Positions 22,331 to 33,494 of a DNA stretch of 64,000 bases are shown in pieces; positions within the stretch are counted from its first letter, which is position 1; every line of letters begins with the position of its first letter. The DNA is from Dipteronia dyeriana (lineage: Eukaryota; Streptophyta; Magnoliopsida; Sapindales; Sapindaceae). The stretch lies in contig CM065297.1 in assembly GCA_032871835.1 (NCBI GenBank), positions 37,821,098 to 37,885,097 on the forward strand. The letters run 5' to 3'. Both the position numbers and the translations under genes were made by a program. Under the pieces are notes generated by a model. That model saw only the letters and a list, made by a program, of their open reading frames with translations. It was not told where the DNA came from and did not search any database.

Positions 22331-23460
22331 CGAGAGATACATCGGTCTAGGAGAATCTGTAGAGAATCTTTCAGAGGACGATGATCCCTATACATACAAG
22401 GAAGCAATGGAAGATGTTTATTGTCGACATTAGCAAAAGGAAATGCAATCCGAAATTGAATATATGTTCAAAAACAAAGTTTGGTCTCTTGTAGACTTGC
22501 CTAAAGAGATAAAACCCATCGGGTGCAAGTGGGTATACAAGAGGAAAAGAGGAATGGATGGAAAGGTGGAAACCTTTAAAGCTAGATTGGTAGCTAAAGG
22601 CTATACACAGAAGGAAGGTATCGATTATGAAGAAACCTTCTCTCTTGTGGCCATGCTTAAATCCATTAGGACACTCTTATCCATTGCGGCATCTCTAGAC
22701 CTAGAGATTTGGCAAATGGACGTCAAAACAGCTTTCCTTAATTGAAGTATCGATGAAAGCATCTACATGATACAACTAGAAGGATTCATTCAAAAGGCCA
22801 AGAGGAAAGGGTTTGCAAGTTGTAAAGATCCATGTATGGGTTGAAGCAAGCATTCAGATCCTAGAACATAAGGTTCAATCAAGCCGTGAAAAGTTTTGGA
22901 TTTATTCAAAACCTTGATGAACCTTGTGTATACAAAAGGATTAAAGGCGACAAGTTGGTTTTTCTAGTTCTTTACATTGATGATATACTACTCATCAGAA
23001 ACGATGTAGGTGTATTGACATCAATAAAAGAATGGTTATCAAAATAATTTGATATGAAGGACGTAGGAAAAGCAAGTTATATTCTTGGTATCCAAGTCAT
23101 AATGGATGGAAAGAACAGAATGATTGCATTATCCCAAGCTTTATACATAGATAAAATCTTGTCCAGTTTTTCCATACAAGATTCCAAGAAAGGTATGTTA
23201 CCTTTCAGACATGGAATCAAACTTTCTAAGAAACAAGTTCCTAAGAATGAGCATGAAGAGCAATTCATGAGTAGGGTTCCATATGCATCGGCAGTTGGAA
23301 GTCTCATGTATGCAATGCTCTGTACTAGACTAGATATTTGTTTTGCTGTAGGCATAGTTAGCAGGTTTCAATCGAAGCCTGGTCCTGATCACTGGACGGT
23401 AGTCAAGCATATCTTCAAGGAGAACGAGATATTATATGTTTGTATACTCTGGAGGGAATT
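22331..23460 (+). pseudogene. Y copy B reverse transcriptase
   Basis: A long frame at 22443-22743 encodes KPIGCKWVYKRKRG, FKARLVAKGYTQKEG, EETFSLVAMLKSIRTL and IWQMDVKTAFLN, ending in TGA where a glycine codon is expected. Frames then shift. LYIDDILLIRND lies near 22970 (YIDD for YVDD), and a TAA replaces glutamine before FDMKD at ~23047. From 23054 the frame reopens through ILGIQVIMDGKNRM, LPFRHGIKLSKKQVPKNEHE and SAVGSLMYAMLCTR. This part is uninterrupted and confirms the target sequence of the solo LTR in copy A. Confidence 0.85.
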
Positions 23461-23891
23461 TAATTCTTGTTGGGTTTAGAGATTCTGATTTTCAGTCAGA
23501 TTCTTACTCCAGGAGATCAACATCAGGATCTGTGTTTACTATTGGAGAAGTGGCAGTCATATGGAGGAGTATCAAGCAATCTTGTATTGACGATTCCACC
23601 ATGGAAGCCGAGAATATTGCCGCATGCGAGGCTGCTAAAGAGGTTGTCTGGCTACGCCAATTCTTGATTTACTTGAAAGTGGTTCCTGATGCGAATAAGC
23701 AGGTCACTATCTATTGGGACAATGGTAGAGCAGTGGCTAATTCGGAAGAACCAAGAAGTCATAAGAAAGGGAAACACATTGAAAGAAAGCATCACCTTCT
23801 AAGGGAAATTGTGCATAGGGGTGACGCGACGATTACCAAGATCGCGTCAGCAGAAAATCTAGCGGATCCCCACACAAAAGCAATTCCATAA
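23436..23891 (+). pseudogene. Y copy B RNase H
   Basis: This is the least damaged RNase H of the Y copies, open for about 150 codons. It has RDSDFQSDSYSRRSTSGSVF (first Asp), DDSTMEAENIAACEAAKEVV (catalytic Glu; Tyr to Asn beside it), TIYWDNGRAVANS (Asp retained, Cys to Trp) and IASAENLADPHTKAIP (final Asp). The preceding RT ends in a different frame. It stops at TAA just before the 3' purine tract. Confidence 0.85.
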
Positions 23892-23952
23892 AAGAGTTTT
23901 GATAGGCATCTATAGAACATGGGGATGAGAGATATGACCACATTTGCTATAG

Positions 23953-23966
23953 AGCAAGTGGGAGAT
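23953..23966 (+). promoter_or_regulatory. Polypurine tract, Y copy B
   Basis: AGCAAGTGGGAGAT immediately precedes the 3' LTR. The first LTR bases are AATTAGG instead of TGTTAGG, so the terminal TG is mutated. Confidence 0.75.
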
Positions 23967-25661
23967 AATTAGGATTATGCTCGATAGCAAGAGTATAATA
24001 TTGTATTTGACAATCTTTTCATATTAATAAAGTGATTTCTAGTTTAACAAATCTTATAGCATTTATAGTTTAATTATAATAATTGTCAAAAGTAAATAAT
24101 AATAAGGTCAAAGGACTATGAGAATAGAAGTATTGTTCATACATCTAGATATGTATGAGGTACACATAATTCTTTAGTTATTCTTGAATAATATTCACAA
24201 CTTAAGATAAAAGGTTAGGCGCCTTTATTTTTTCAAAGTTGTAGATTCTTTGGCTAGCATTTGAGTGGGATCAAATGTGTTATGATGAGTCTAAAATCAT
24301 CAAAGTGTGGTGTCTTTGGGCAAAAAAATCTACTGCACTGGGTGCATTGAATAGGATCACAATGAAATACTTTATCTAGAACTGTCAGTAGATAAAAGTT
24401 TTTCATTTGAAGACAATCGGAGAGTCTATCTCATTCCTGAGATAAATGATGGACTTATGAATGCAAGTGTTATCATTTGTGCTATCAATGAGTACGATTA
24501 TATAGCATAATCTATCCTCGATAGTTTGGTGGTTTTCATTTGTTAATGATAGAGGACTTCATTTATAGATATGGACATCGTGGCTCCATTTATTAAATGA
24601 GAGTAGAATATCATCATATGGATGTTTTGAGGTATTGGATATTAAATCTTAACGTTAAGTTTTCAATAGTGTCTATTGAAACATGGCTTCTGGACAAGTC
24701 AAAATATCCAAGTTTTAAATGTGGTCATATGAGTAAATATGGTAACTTGGGAGGCTATAGACGGTCTATGAGCTCTTGGAGATTACTGGTATTCTTCACA
24801 AGGATACACTTTCTCCAATAAGGTTGTCTAGGGTACGAATGTGTAAAATCAACTTATTCTATCTTTATTTAAGAGTTCAATTTTAGTTCTTTAGTGGAAT
24901 GAACTAAAATTAAATAGATTGGACCTAAGTGAGTCATTTGTTGATTGTGATTGGGTTGTGTCTATCGGAGCTTAAATTTAGATAGCACGTCAAGATCCTC
25001 AATCCACACGAACTTGCATGGATCACTTGATATATTCTACCACACCAATTTAGGGGTCCATCAAGAATTGTATTAAGGCATGTGAACTTGTTTCTTTTTG
25101 TAAGAATAAGTCTAGTTCACATGTGGTCTTTTTATTAAGGTCCAATGGATTTATTAAAATAAGAAAAATAATATATGGCCCATATACATGTGTTGGGGGG
25201 CAAGGCTATTAAGAATAGCTTAAATTATATTATTTTTATTTTATTATTTAATTAAATGGAAATTAATTAATTTGTTAATTAATTAACAAATTTAATTAAA
25301 AGTCAAAATCTTTTTCCTAATAGGAGATGGTCTCCTAAAATTATACTATTATTAGTAGTATAATTAATATTAAAGACTATAATTGATAGGTAGATAAATA
25401 AAAGGAGTTATTTATCTAATCAAATTAGAAAGTCTTGAATAAGGTTAGAAATACACTAATTAGTTGGAAAGTCCTTAATATGGTTACAAATACACTAATT
25501 AGTTGGATTAGGAGTGTTCGTGTTAGGATAGAATTCCTATTTGAAAAGGATTCTTACCCACCAAGTAAATCTACCTAAGGAAAGGATTCTTAACTACCAA
25601 GTAATCCTTCTTAGGAAAAGAATTAAATCTCATAATTATATTCTTGTGAATTTTTGCCAGC

Positions 25662-25706
<45 letters not shown>

Positions 25707-26380
25707 AGGATAGAATTCCTTTTAGAAAACGATTCTTAACTACAAAATAAATCCACCTAAGGAAAGGATTCTTGCTAACCAAGTAAATCCTTCTTAGGAG
25801 AGGATTTATGATCCTATATATATACGTATGTTAATTTTGGCCAGCCTAAATTTTTCTATGGGATGAATTTAGGCCATGCTAAGCAATTTTCAAGAAGAGA
25901 ATTTGGCCTAGCAAGAGAGAATTTTGAGGGAGAAAAAATTGTTTTTACTCTGGACAAAATTCGTCCAACTCAAAAAGATAGTGTGAATTCGGCCAAGAAG
26001 AGAAAAGGGGAACATTTTTGTTTTCGATAGTACACTAGTATCCTTCGCATCAAAAGGGTTTTTGGTACAATATCGAATCAAGGTTCACGCGAGTTTCAGT
26101 CAAAATTATTGATAATTCAAAAGTGACCGGGCGTTCTTAGTTTTTCTCTTGGAGGATTATTGTTGCTAACAAAGAAGAAGATTTTGTTTGTTTCCATCCT
26201 CAGGTATACAATTTAACGAAAGGGAGCCCACACTCCTAGGTGATTCACGTTCGTGATTGGATTGGAAGATCTTGTAGAATCGATTCGGCGCTTGTTCAAT
26301 CGTCACGAGAAAAAGGTACGATACTTTTTATGTACATCAATTAATCTAGGGTTAAGGTTCTCATTGCATAAAAGGGGAAA
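23967..26380 (+). repeat. Y LTR, last of the tandem array (3' end missing)
   Basis: It starts AATTAGGATTATGCTC (mutated TG) and follows the full LTR to the TTCTCATTGCATAAAAGG block, then breaks into gypsy RNase H. It shares with the solo LTR at 15034 a tandem duplication of the GGATTTACTTGGT-repeat segment (25540-25810), with a long AT run between the two parts (25664-25704). A local ~50 bp duplication is also visible at 25420-25510. The missing ~60-70 bp includes the AAACCCTAA box. Confidence 0.85.
25664..25704. repeat. (AT)n microsatellite in Y LTR
   Basis: A pure AT run of ~41 bp between the duplicated segments of this LTR. Confidence 0.95.
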
Positions 26381-27093
26381 AATTATACTCTCCTAGAGAA
26401 GCTCTCCTATGCTCTGGTGACCTCAGGGAGGAGGCTCAGTCCCTACTTTCAAGCTCACTCAGTAGTAATGGTGACAGACCAACCTCTCTGTTAAATTTTA
26501 CAAAGGTCAGATGTATCCGGAAGGCTAGTTTTATAGGCCCTGAAGCTCACCCAAATTGACTTAAAGTATAAACCTAAGGCCGCAATCAAAGCCCTGGCTT
26601 TCACGGACTTCATGGTAGATTTCTCAACACTCCCGGGCCAAGCGACCTCTGCAATGATGAATATAGCTTTTGAGAGGATTTCAGAGATCGACAGTTGGTA
26701 AGAAGGTTCTAAGACCTGGAACCTCTACACATTTGGAGCATCTAGACAAGCTGGGGGAGGAGCTGGCATAGTTCTAGTAGACCCAGAAGAGGCCGAATGT
26801 TGTCACTGCATAATATTTGAGTTTAAGGCTACCAATAATGAGGCGGAGTATGAAGCCTTCCTATCTAGGTTGAATGCAGTTGTCGAACTCGAAGTCGACT
26901 GCCTACAGGTCAAGAGTGACAGATTACTCGTAGTCAATCAGGTTTCCAAGATTTACCAGGCAAAAAGAGATAACATGGTCGCCTATCTGAAGCTAAGATA
27001 ACTGTGAATGGTGGCCAAGTCTTACCATGGGGAGTTCCCCTCCAAGCCTAATAGCCGGCAAGGAAAATTACCCTTGATCGTCAGCCTTGCTGA
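26381..27093 (+). pseudogene. G1 RNase H end and second (archaeal-type) RNase H
   Basis: 26390-26580 encodes LEKLSYALVTS, LSPYFQAHSVVMVTDQPL and an AIKALAFTDF block, the end of a gypsy RNase H. 26700-27000 encodes a second RNase H: FGASRQAGGGAGIVLVDPEE (the usual Asp of D-G is lost), FEFKATNNEAEYEAFLSRL (catalytic Glu kept) and QVKSDRLLVVNQV (Asp kept). A duplicated RNase H is characteristic of Tat elements. Stops occur near 26495, 26540 and 26700, and the region ends in a frameshift before integrase. Confidence 0.75.
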
Positions 27094-28277
27094 ATGGATC
27101 CAATAGTGGTTTATCTCCAAGAAGGAAAGCTCCTCGAGGATCCCGATCAAGCCGGAATAATTAATTGGCTCTCTGTCCGTTATTGCCTGGAAGACGGGTA
27201 CCTTTACAGGAGGGACAAGTCCCTTCCTTTGCCTTGGTGTTTGCATCCTGATGCCAAATGGGCATTAAGAGAGGTTCACTCAGGGGACTGTAGGAATCAC
27301 ATTGGTGGTGAAGCTTTAGCATATCAATTGCTCCGTATGGGGTATTACTGGCCAACTATTCACCAAGATGAAAAGAGCTTTGTACAATCTTGTAAACCAT
27401 GCCAGAGGACCTCGAACTTGAGTCACCTCCCACTAGAATGGCTATCATCTCTTAATTCAACCTATCACTTTGCCATGTTGGGGGTCGACCTGATCAGACC
27501 GCTTCCTACTGCTCCTGGCAAGCTAAGCATGCTATCGTGGCAATCGTCTATTTTAGAAGATGGGTCAAGACCGGACCTCTCTCATAAATATCGAAAAAGA
27601 GTACCTCGAGGTTCATCAAAACCAAAGTGGTTTGTAGATTCGGGACCCCTCTCGTCATTGTAGTCGACCTAGGTAAGTAGTTTGACAATGCTCGATTCAA
27701 AGACTTTTGTGAAGATTTGGGAATCGACCTCAGTTTCGCTTCAGTAGCCCACCCTAAGACTAATGGACTGGTTGAATCCACCAACAAGACCACCAAAAAG
27801 CTATTCAAGAAGAAATTACAGCTGAAGAAAGGCAAATGGGCCGAAGAGCTTCATGAGGTTCTTTAGGCGTACCGGACTATGAAGAGAATAGCTACCAGAG
27901 AGACACCCTACTCTCTAGCCTTCGGGGTTGAAGAAGTCATTACCATCTAGCATAAACTGACCTCTTTTAGGGTACAACACTTTGAATCTGAAAGCAATGA
28001 AGTCAGACTTTGAGCTAATGGCGATTTACCAGAGCAAGATCGCTTTGTATTTCAACAGAAAGGTCAAAACCAAAATTTCATGAAAGGAGATTTAGTTCTC
28101 AGGAAAGTGACTTTGAATACCCGGAAATGGTCGAATGGGGTCCTAGGACACAACTGGGAAGGGCCATACTTGGTGAAGGTAGTGATTTGCAATGGGGCAT
28201 ATAAGTTAGAAGACCTGACTGGTCGACCCATGGATTATACCTGGAATGTAGATCACTTAAGGAAGTTTTATCCCTAG
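27094..28277 (+). pseudogene. G1 integrase
   Basis: The frame from 27094 encodes the zinc finger (VHSGDCRNH ... SCKPCQRTS, an H-H-C-C set). The core has Asp in GVDLIRP at 27487-27489, Asp in VVDLGK at 27666-27668 and Glu in GLVESTNK at 27774-27776. The last two are 36 codons apart, matching DD35E. The stretch between 27540 and 27660 is frameshifted, and stops occur near 27690 and 27866. The C-terminal part at 28080-28277 (GDLVLRKVTLNTRK ... GPYLVKVV ... YTWNVDHLRKFYP) is the gypsy C-terminal domain and ends pol. Confidence 0.82.
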
Positions 28278-28444
28278 GCAGGGGACTCTTGAACAGACTA
28301 CCTCCAATTAGGCATCAATAAAATCCAAAAAAACAATGTACTCCATTATGATCTTTGATAAAGTCTGTTTTCTCTATCTCCGATTTTATTCTCCAAAAGC
28401 TGTAAATTTCTCCATATTAGACTAGGTTCTCCACGAATAAATTT
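28278..28444. other. G1 spacer after pol
   Basis: Non-coding sequence between the pol stop and the tandem repeats. No feature seen. Confidence 0.5.
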
Positions 28445-28925
28445 GCCATCACCTCCTCGAGACAAGGGGTTAGCCGAGGAAGCCCCCTCGCTACCCCTGA
28501 TGCCATGGTTGGGCACCACCCCCCTCCCCCCGCCATGAAGGGTATGAGTGTAAGAGCATAGTTTCCATCCAGATCTCGAGGTCAGGGACTAGCCGAGGAA
28601 GCCCCCTGGCTACCCAGATGCCTTGGTTGGGCTACCACCCCCAAGAAGGGTCTAAGTGAAAGAGCATAGTTGCCATCTAGATCTCGAGACCAGGAAAAAG
28701 CTAAACAGCCCTCATGATGCCTTGGTCGGGCTACCACCCCAAGAAGGGTCTGAGTGTAAGAGCATAGTTACCATCCAGATCTCGAGACCAGGAAATAACT
28801 AGAAAGCCCTCCCACCCCTAAGAAGGGTCCGAGTGTAAGAGCATAGTTGCCATCTAGATCTTTAGACCAGGATATAGCTAGATAACCCTCATGATGCCTC
28901 GATCAGCTACCACTCCGAAAAGGAT
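28445..28925. repeat. G1 tandem repeat (~110 bp unit, about 4-5 copies)
   Basis: Units share AGATCTCGAG, AGGAAGCCCCCT, ATGCCTTGGTTGGGCTACCA, AAGAAGGGTC and GTGTAAGAGCATAGTT. The AGATCT anchor recurs at 28571, 28679, 28777 and 28856, plus a degenerate start near 28455, so spacing shrinks from ~116 to ~79 through internal deletions. It lies just downstream of integrase, where Tat elements commonly carry tandem repeats. Confidence 0.85.
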
Positions 28926-29499
28926 CCAAGCATGAATAACAGTTTCGCCTATGGGATTGAGGTCGCCATGATAAGATACCTTCCCGAACACCGAAAAATG
29001 GGTATCTAGGTTGTTATAACACAACTTTTGCCAAAATATTAAGCTCCTGATTGCTACTACTCATTAGTTTTACCTATACGTATGATTTCGTACATCTCTA
29101 ATTTAAAATTTGAACAAAGGATCAATAAAGATGCAGGATACAATGCAAAGGGACTCTTCCCCGAAGGTAGGAATTCCTACTAAGTGCTGAGAATTGGAAG
29201 CTGGATGACCACAGCTAGCGGGTTTACGCTTAATGTATTAAGAGCTTCCCTTTACCAAATTTCAGTAAGTCAAAGTTATTTCGTTGGTCGCATCTTGGTC
29301 GAGGTCAGAAGTGAAACAATGAGCGCTCAGTCGAGTTGGAAACTCATGATCAAGATTAGTCAAGACAAGCAAGGAGCCCAACCCCTGGTTTCGGGCTACA
29401 TAAAGAGCAATGAAAGAAATTAAGTAAACTAGTCATGAGTAAAGCAGGAAGCCTACCCATTTTTTGGGCAATGAAAACATGTTACGAATAGATGGTATC
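28926..29499. other. G1 region between tandem repeats and antisense ORF
   Basis: No supportable gene. On the minus strand it would be downstream of the antisense ORF. Confidence 0.4.
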
Positions 29500-32074
29500 A
29501 AGCTCCGGCATCCTTCTGATTCCCTCCAGCTGCTCCTCCATGATGGTCTTCACCCTTTGCCCCTCTTTCCTGTGGATACTTATCCTGGTTGGCCACCTTT
29601 TCTGCTCACTCGTCCAGAGGCTCTTCAGCTACTTGATGCGCATCTTGGTCCTTCTCTGAGACCTCGTTAACTAAGACCAGAACCTTAGAGGGTATGGTCG
29701 CTTCCCAAGTGGCAGTCGCTATCTCCACTTCACTATTCTTCATATTCAACTCTGTTCTAAGGGTTTCTTCCAGAGGTCTTGGGCCTCCTCCCGGGCTTCT
29801 GGTTGGACATCCCCAGGCTACGTGATCTGAACCCTGCTTGAGGATTCACCAGAACTTGAGGCAAGAGGGATTGAAGGAAGAGGGGAAAGATATGCCATAA
29901 ACAAAAGTTTCTCGGCTCCAACCATACTAGAGGGGCCTACTCCATCACCATCAGGTCGAGACATCTCTGCGACCTTGGTCATGATTTCCTCTATATCACA
30001 ATCGCAATAGTGGATAGGTCAAAGGGAAGAGGAAGAGCTTCTGTAACCTGGAAAGAGGCATAAAAATAACGGTCACTGAATGAGGCTTTCACCTTCACTT
30101 GCAACTTAGCCACCTAAGCATGCAGGGTATGGTTCTTGACAACTAGCATCTTAGCCTCGTCGTTTAGCTCGATGTTCAGATCGGAGGGTCTCTTGGTTGA
30201 AGAACCGTTTTAGCCTTTCACTATCGCACTGAAGATAGGCAAGCTCTTTCTCCATCTCTTTCTGGTTGAAGGTCATCTCCTGCACTACAGCTTGAGCTCA
30301 CCTAAGCAACCCCATGGCCTTCTCAGCTTCAACCTCAGCTTTTGTCGCAGGATCGCGAAGGGAGGCCACCTGATAACCCATGGCCATGTTGAATTTGAAG
30401 GCCTATAAAAAAAAGAGTTTATGAGAGAAAGTTATCGAGCCAACAGCCACAAGAAAAAAGAAAAGATGATGATTACCACGGCTAAAAAGGCAGATCCCTT
30501 GGTGATCAGGAATTGAATCCATCAGGGAAATATTGACATCGGGGTAGGATGTTAAAATTTTTCCTAAGACCTCGTCAAGCATGGTTGAGCTAGATTGATG
30601 TTGACAGCGTGCAAGAGGAACCCCCTCAACTCCTGCCTCATGGCACTTCGAAGCCCCAGGAATCGGGACATAGACGGAGGGGAATAATCATCTGTCAAGT
30701 TAACCGTGGGGGCGGTAGAAGTAGCAGCAGCAGTAGGGGCAACTAAAGAAGGAGCAGTAGTAGCTGTATCAGTAGCATGAGAAACAGAAGCCCCTTACCC
30801 TGCACCTTGGTAGCCCACGATGCAAGGAGCGACATCTTGGACCCAAACTGGGAAGGGGACTGAGAAAGAGCAGTTGAAGCCTCAGCTGGAACAGTTGGAT
30901 CCCCTTTCTCTGAGAAATCCAAAGAGCCTCCCTAGCTCGATCTGGCAATATGGGGAGGGGTGCGAGCTTACAGGCTTCACGGGAAGCGAGAGCGATAACC
31001 AAAACTGTTAATTAAAAAGATAGACTTTAGAACTGAACTAGCCAGTGAAACGAAGCAGGATAGCTCAATGCTACTTTAGTTACGAGGAGTAGCAGTAGAA
31101 ATTTACAGGTATCAATTCACCCTACGAGAGTCAAAGGGATCAGCGGTAGGAAACTTCAGGTTCAAATAGTTCCTAACAAGGATGGCCTTTATGACGGTTT
31201 TAGATTCAGTTGGCAAGGAATCCAGATCCCACGTTGGTTTGTCACTAAAAGCTGTGGGAACCTCGAACTCATGCCGGCCAATAAAGATTGTGCTTCCCCA
31301 GTCATCCTCTACCAGGATCCATTCCTCCTTCTAGGCGGGGTTCTTCTTTGATGCGCCATGGATGATGAAGTTGAACGTGTTCTTAGCTTTCATAGAACTG
31401 ACCTCGGGGGGCATCAGACAGGCTTTTAACCTAGAAGAGGTAACCCAACTCCTTTGCTCTGGGTCCCTAGTAACCTTGCTCATCTCACACTGTTCCCGCC
31501 ACAGCACGAGAAAGCATATTATATGCCTCTAGAATCCAGCCGTCAACTACAGAAGGGCTAGTTGAAGAGCGTTGAGAGCTCGTCGGAGGGTAGGGTGAAG
31601 GGGAAGCCTGACCCCATTCTCGAGGGCAGCTACATGAATTGGAAGCACACTTTTAGGAGGACTGAAGATGTTATAATTCTTGAGCCGAACAGAGATGGAA
31701 ACACTGTCAGAAATGTCATACTTGGCTTTCATGTGATCAATCGACCTCGGGTCGGTTGTAGAATTTAGGATAACCCTGAAGTCGTAGGGAAGAAGTCCCT
31801 CAGGAAGGGAACCCGCAATTGCAGTTTGATCCTTTCCAGCCACAGCCTTCTCAGGCTCCCTAATAGAGTCTTTTTAGACCAGGTTCAGAAGGCTATCAGG
31901 TTTGTTAGAAAACCCAGATCTAGAGCCAACGTTCTTATTCGACCGGCGACACTATGGGTTTAGAGGAGAGTCATCGTTGTCGGCATTCTTTCACGTACAT
32001 TTCCTTTAAATGAGGCTAGTGACCTCCTCACCATCGACGATGGAGTCTACAGTGTCACGGCTGGTTTTCAACAT
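29500..32074 (-). pseudogene. G1 antisense ORF (putative gypsy-type transposon protein)
   Basis: Minus-strand coding sequence from ATG at 32074 (MLKTSRDTVDSIVDGEEVTS) down to an acidic tail near 29500. 31547-31843 encodes KYDISDSVSISVRL and then GVRLPLHPTLRRALNAL, resembling the P-L-H-P-F...L...L-A-P-x-Q-L block of the plant putative gypsy-type transposon domain (Pfam PF04195 as I recall). A coiled-coil segment follows (MEKELAYLQCDSERLKRFF near 30200). Stops and shifts break it, and introns are likely. Antisense extra ORFs are known in Tat elements; their function is unknown. TATTTAAA lies 141 bp upstream of the ATG. Confidence 0.65.
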
Positions 32075-32214
32075 GATGGAAGAAGAACTTAGGGTTAAGA
32101 CGAAAGAAGAGAGAGGAGTGAGAAGATAATGAGAGGAAGGCTTTCCTCTTCGAAAAATTTGAAATTTGAAATTTGAAAGAAAGAAAGCGTGAGGAAGGCA
32201 ATTAAGCGGTCGGG

Positions 32215-32223
32215 TTTAAATAG
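32215..32223 (-). promoter_or_regulatory. TATA-like box for G1 antisense ORF
   Basis: TTTAAATAG (minus strand CTATTTAAA) starts 141 bp upstream of the antisense ATG at 32074. G3 has a TTTAAA at exactly the same distance. Confidence 0.5.
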
Positions 32224-32582
32224 AGGTGAATGGAGCAATGACGTTAGTGAAATCTTAGGCTGAGATTGCCTCGAATCTCGTAAGTTTGCGTAATGGAGCC
32301 AGATTATTTTTTAGCAACACACCGATATCTACTCACCACGACACTCGTGCATTTAAAGAGAAGATTTTTGCCAGAATTCTAGTAGCAACGTTGGAAGGAA
32401 ATTTTCCCAATTAAAATAGGAAATCTGACTGCAACCCCAACTCAATCACCGGTGTTCAAGTTAGAGGGGAATTATTTTAATAACTAAATTTAGCTAGGAA
32501 CCAAAGGGAAATTTTCCACTCTTCTAGCCCGAGTACAAGCCCGAGATTGCCCACCATGGAACCACGGGTCCTAGGGTCGAGT
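32224..32582. other. G1 region between antisense promoter and LTR Z1
   Basis: No ORF. Purine-rich stretches (AGAGGGGA near 32463, AAAGGGAAA near 32497) could be the polypurine tract, so the exact LTR start is uncertain. Confidence 0.4.
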
Positions 32583-33477
32583 TGTGAAGCCACACTGCAG
32601 AAGCGAGAAAAGGTCATCAAGCTTTGGAAGAACCCAAGATGGAGCCCGACATGATCTGATCAAGCTCTTTACACCGAAGCGAGAATTCAGGGAAAGCCTA
32701 AGGCTTGACGATCCAGGTTCCCCGAAGTCGAGATCACCTCGCAACCTCCCCAAAAGCCCGCCATCCTCTCCAAGCACAGAGAGAGACCTGTTAAGCACCA
32801 AGCTTACACTAGAGTATTACTCCATCTTACCAAGGAAAGGTTCTGGCATATCTAGCCGAAGCTCCGTTAAGCTCCGTTACCACTGACGAGCGCCCACTGA
32901 GCCATCTCAAGCTCTAGGGAACCTGAAAAGGTCAGATCAAGCTTCTAGTACTAGGACCAGAACACAGTTATACTTCTCTCTTTGAGGAAGCAAAAGACAT
33001 ACTCGACGACCTTCATTAGGCATCACACCATGAAGGGACGTAGGGTCATATCTACACTCTAACTAACGTTAAAACATCGTGTGCGTATAGGGCAAGTGAT
33101 TGAGTCCAAAAAGGAAACAAATTTATCTCCACCTAAGATATTCTTGAATCCGTTATTAAATCAGAGTCAACAACATTCAAAATAGTGGATCCTACCCGAT
33201 AAAGAGGGAATTGGATTCAAAAAATAATGGCGGGAGGATTACAAGTTAAACCTAGTTGGACTATGCATATATACGTCGAAGCATGCACAAAGTAGAGGGA
33301 ACATAACAAAAAACGTAAATGAGAAACAAGGCAGACAAGAGAGAGAGGGAAAGTCTACTCCGACCTAAATTATGTCTTCAGAACACGGCCTTCATCGTTA
33401 TTTACTTTTTGACAGGCACGAGGCTGCCACCCTACTGTACCCTAGAGAGATTGAGAGTATTTGAGAGATTTTTGTAC
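32583..33477 (+). repeat. LTR Z1 (gypsy, 3' end missing)
   Basis: Sequence from ~32770 to 33477 repeats at 34262-34960 (LTR Z2) with substitutions. Shared blocks include TATTCTTGAATCCGTTATTA, TCCTAGTACCAAGAC-type and TTGAGAGTATTTGAG-type. Start is placed tentatively at TGTGAAGCC. The right end breaks into a Y LTR fragment after TTTTTGTACA. Confidence 0.65.
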
Positions 33478-33494
33478 AATATACATAATTTATA

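Larger units (their letters stand above)
9646..26380 (+). mobile_element. Tandem Y copia array: LTR, internal A, LTR, internal B, LTR
   Basis: Three same-orientation Y LTRs (9646-11821, 18360-19101, 23967-26380) flank two internal regions (11822-18359 and 19102-23966). Each internal region starts with a methionine-tRNA primer site and ends with a purine-rich tract before the next LTR, so the middle LTR serves both. Such arrays usually arise by unequal recombination between LTRs. TNT1-like copia domain order is seen in both. Internal A also holds a solo LTR. The right LTR is cut ~60-70 bp short by gypsy sequence. Confidence 0.8.
26381..33477 (+). mobile_element. G1: 3' part of a Tat-type Ty3/gypsy retrotransposon
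   Basis: Order: RNase H end, second RNase H, integrase with H2C2 zinc finger, tandem repeats, an antisense extra ORF and LTR Z1. RT before integrase order, two RNase H domains and an antisense ORF between integrase and 3' LTR are known traits of the Tat group. It starts abruptly in RNase H against a truncated Y LTR. Everything upstream (gag, protease, RT) is missing. Confidence 0.75.

Noticed and set aside
24597..24821. Similar 74-codon ORFs at 24597-24821 and 60785-61009
   Set aside because: Both lie in the same part of Y LTRs. The shared protein only reflects shared LTR sequence, and other LTR copies have stops there.
28445..28925. CRISPR-like array
   Set aside because: The repeats are ~110 bp, imperfect and contiguous with no unique spacers, in a plant gypsy element.
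29184..29670. Plus-strand ORFs in 29184-29670
   Set aside because: They lie opposite the end of the G1 antisense ORF and show no family motif.
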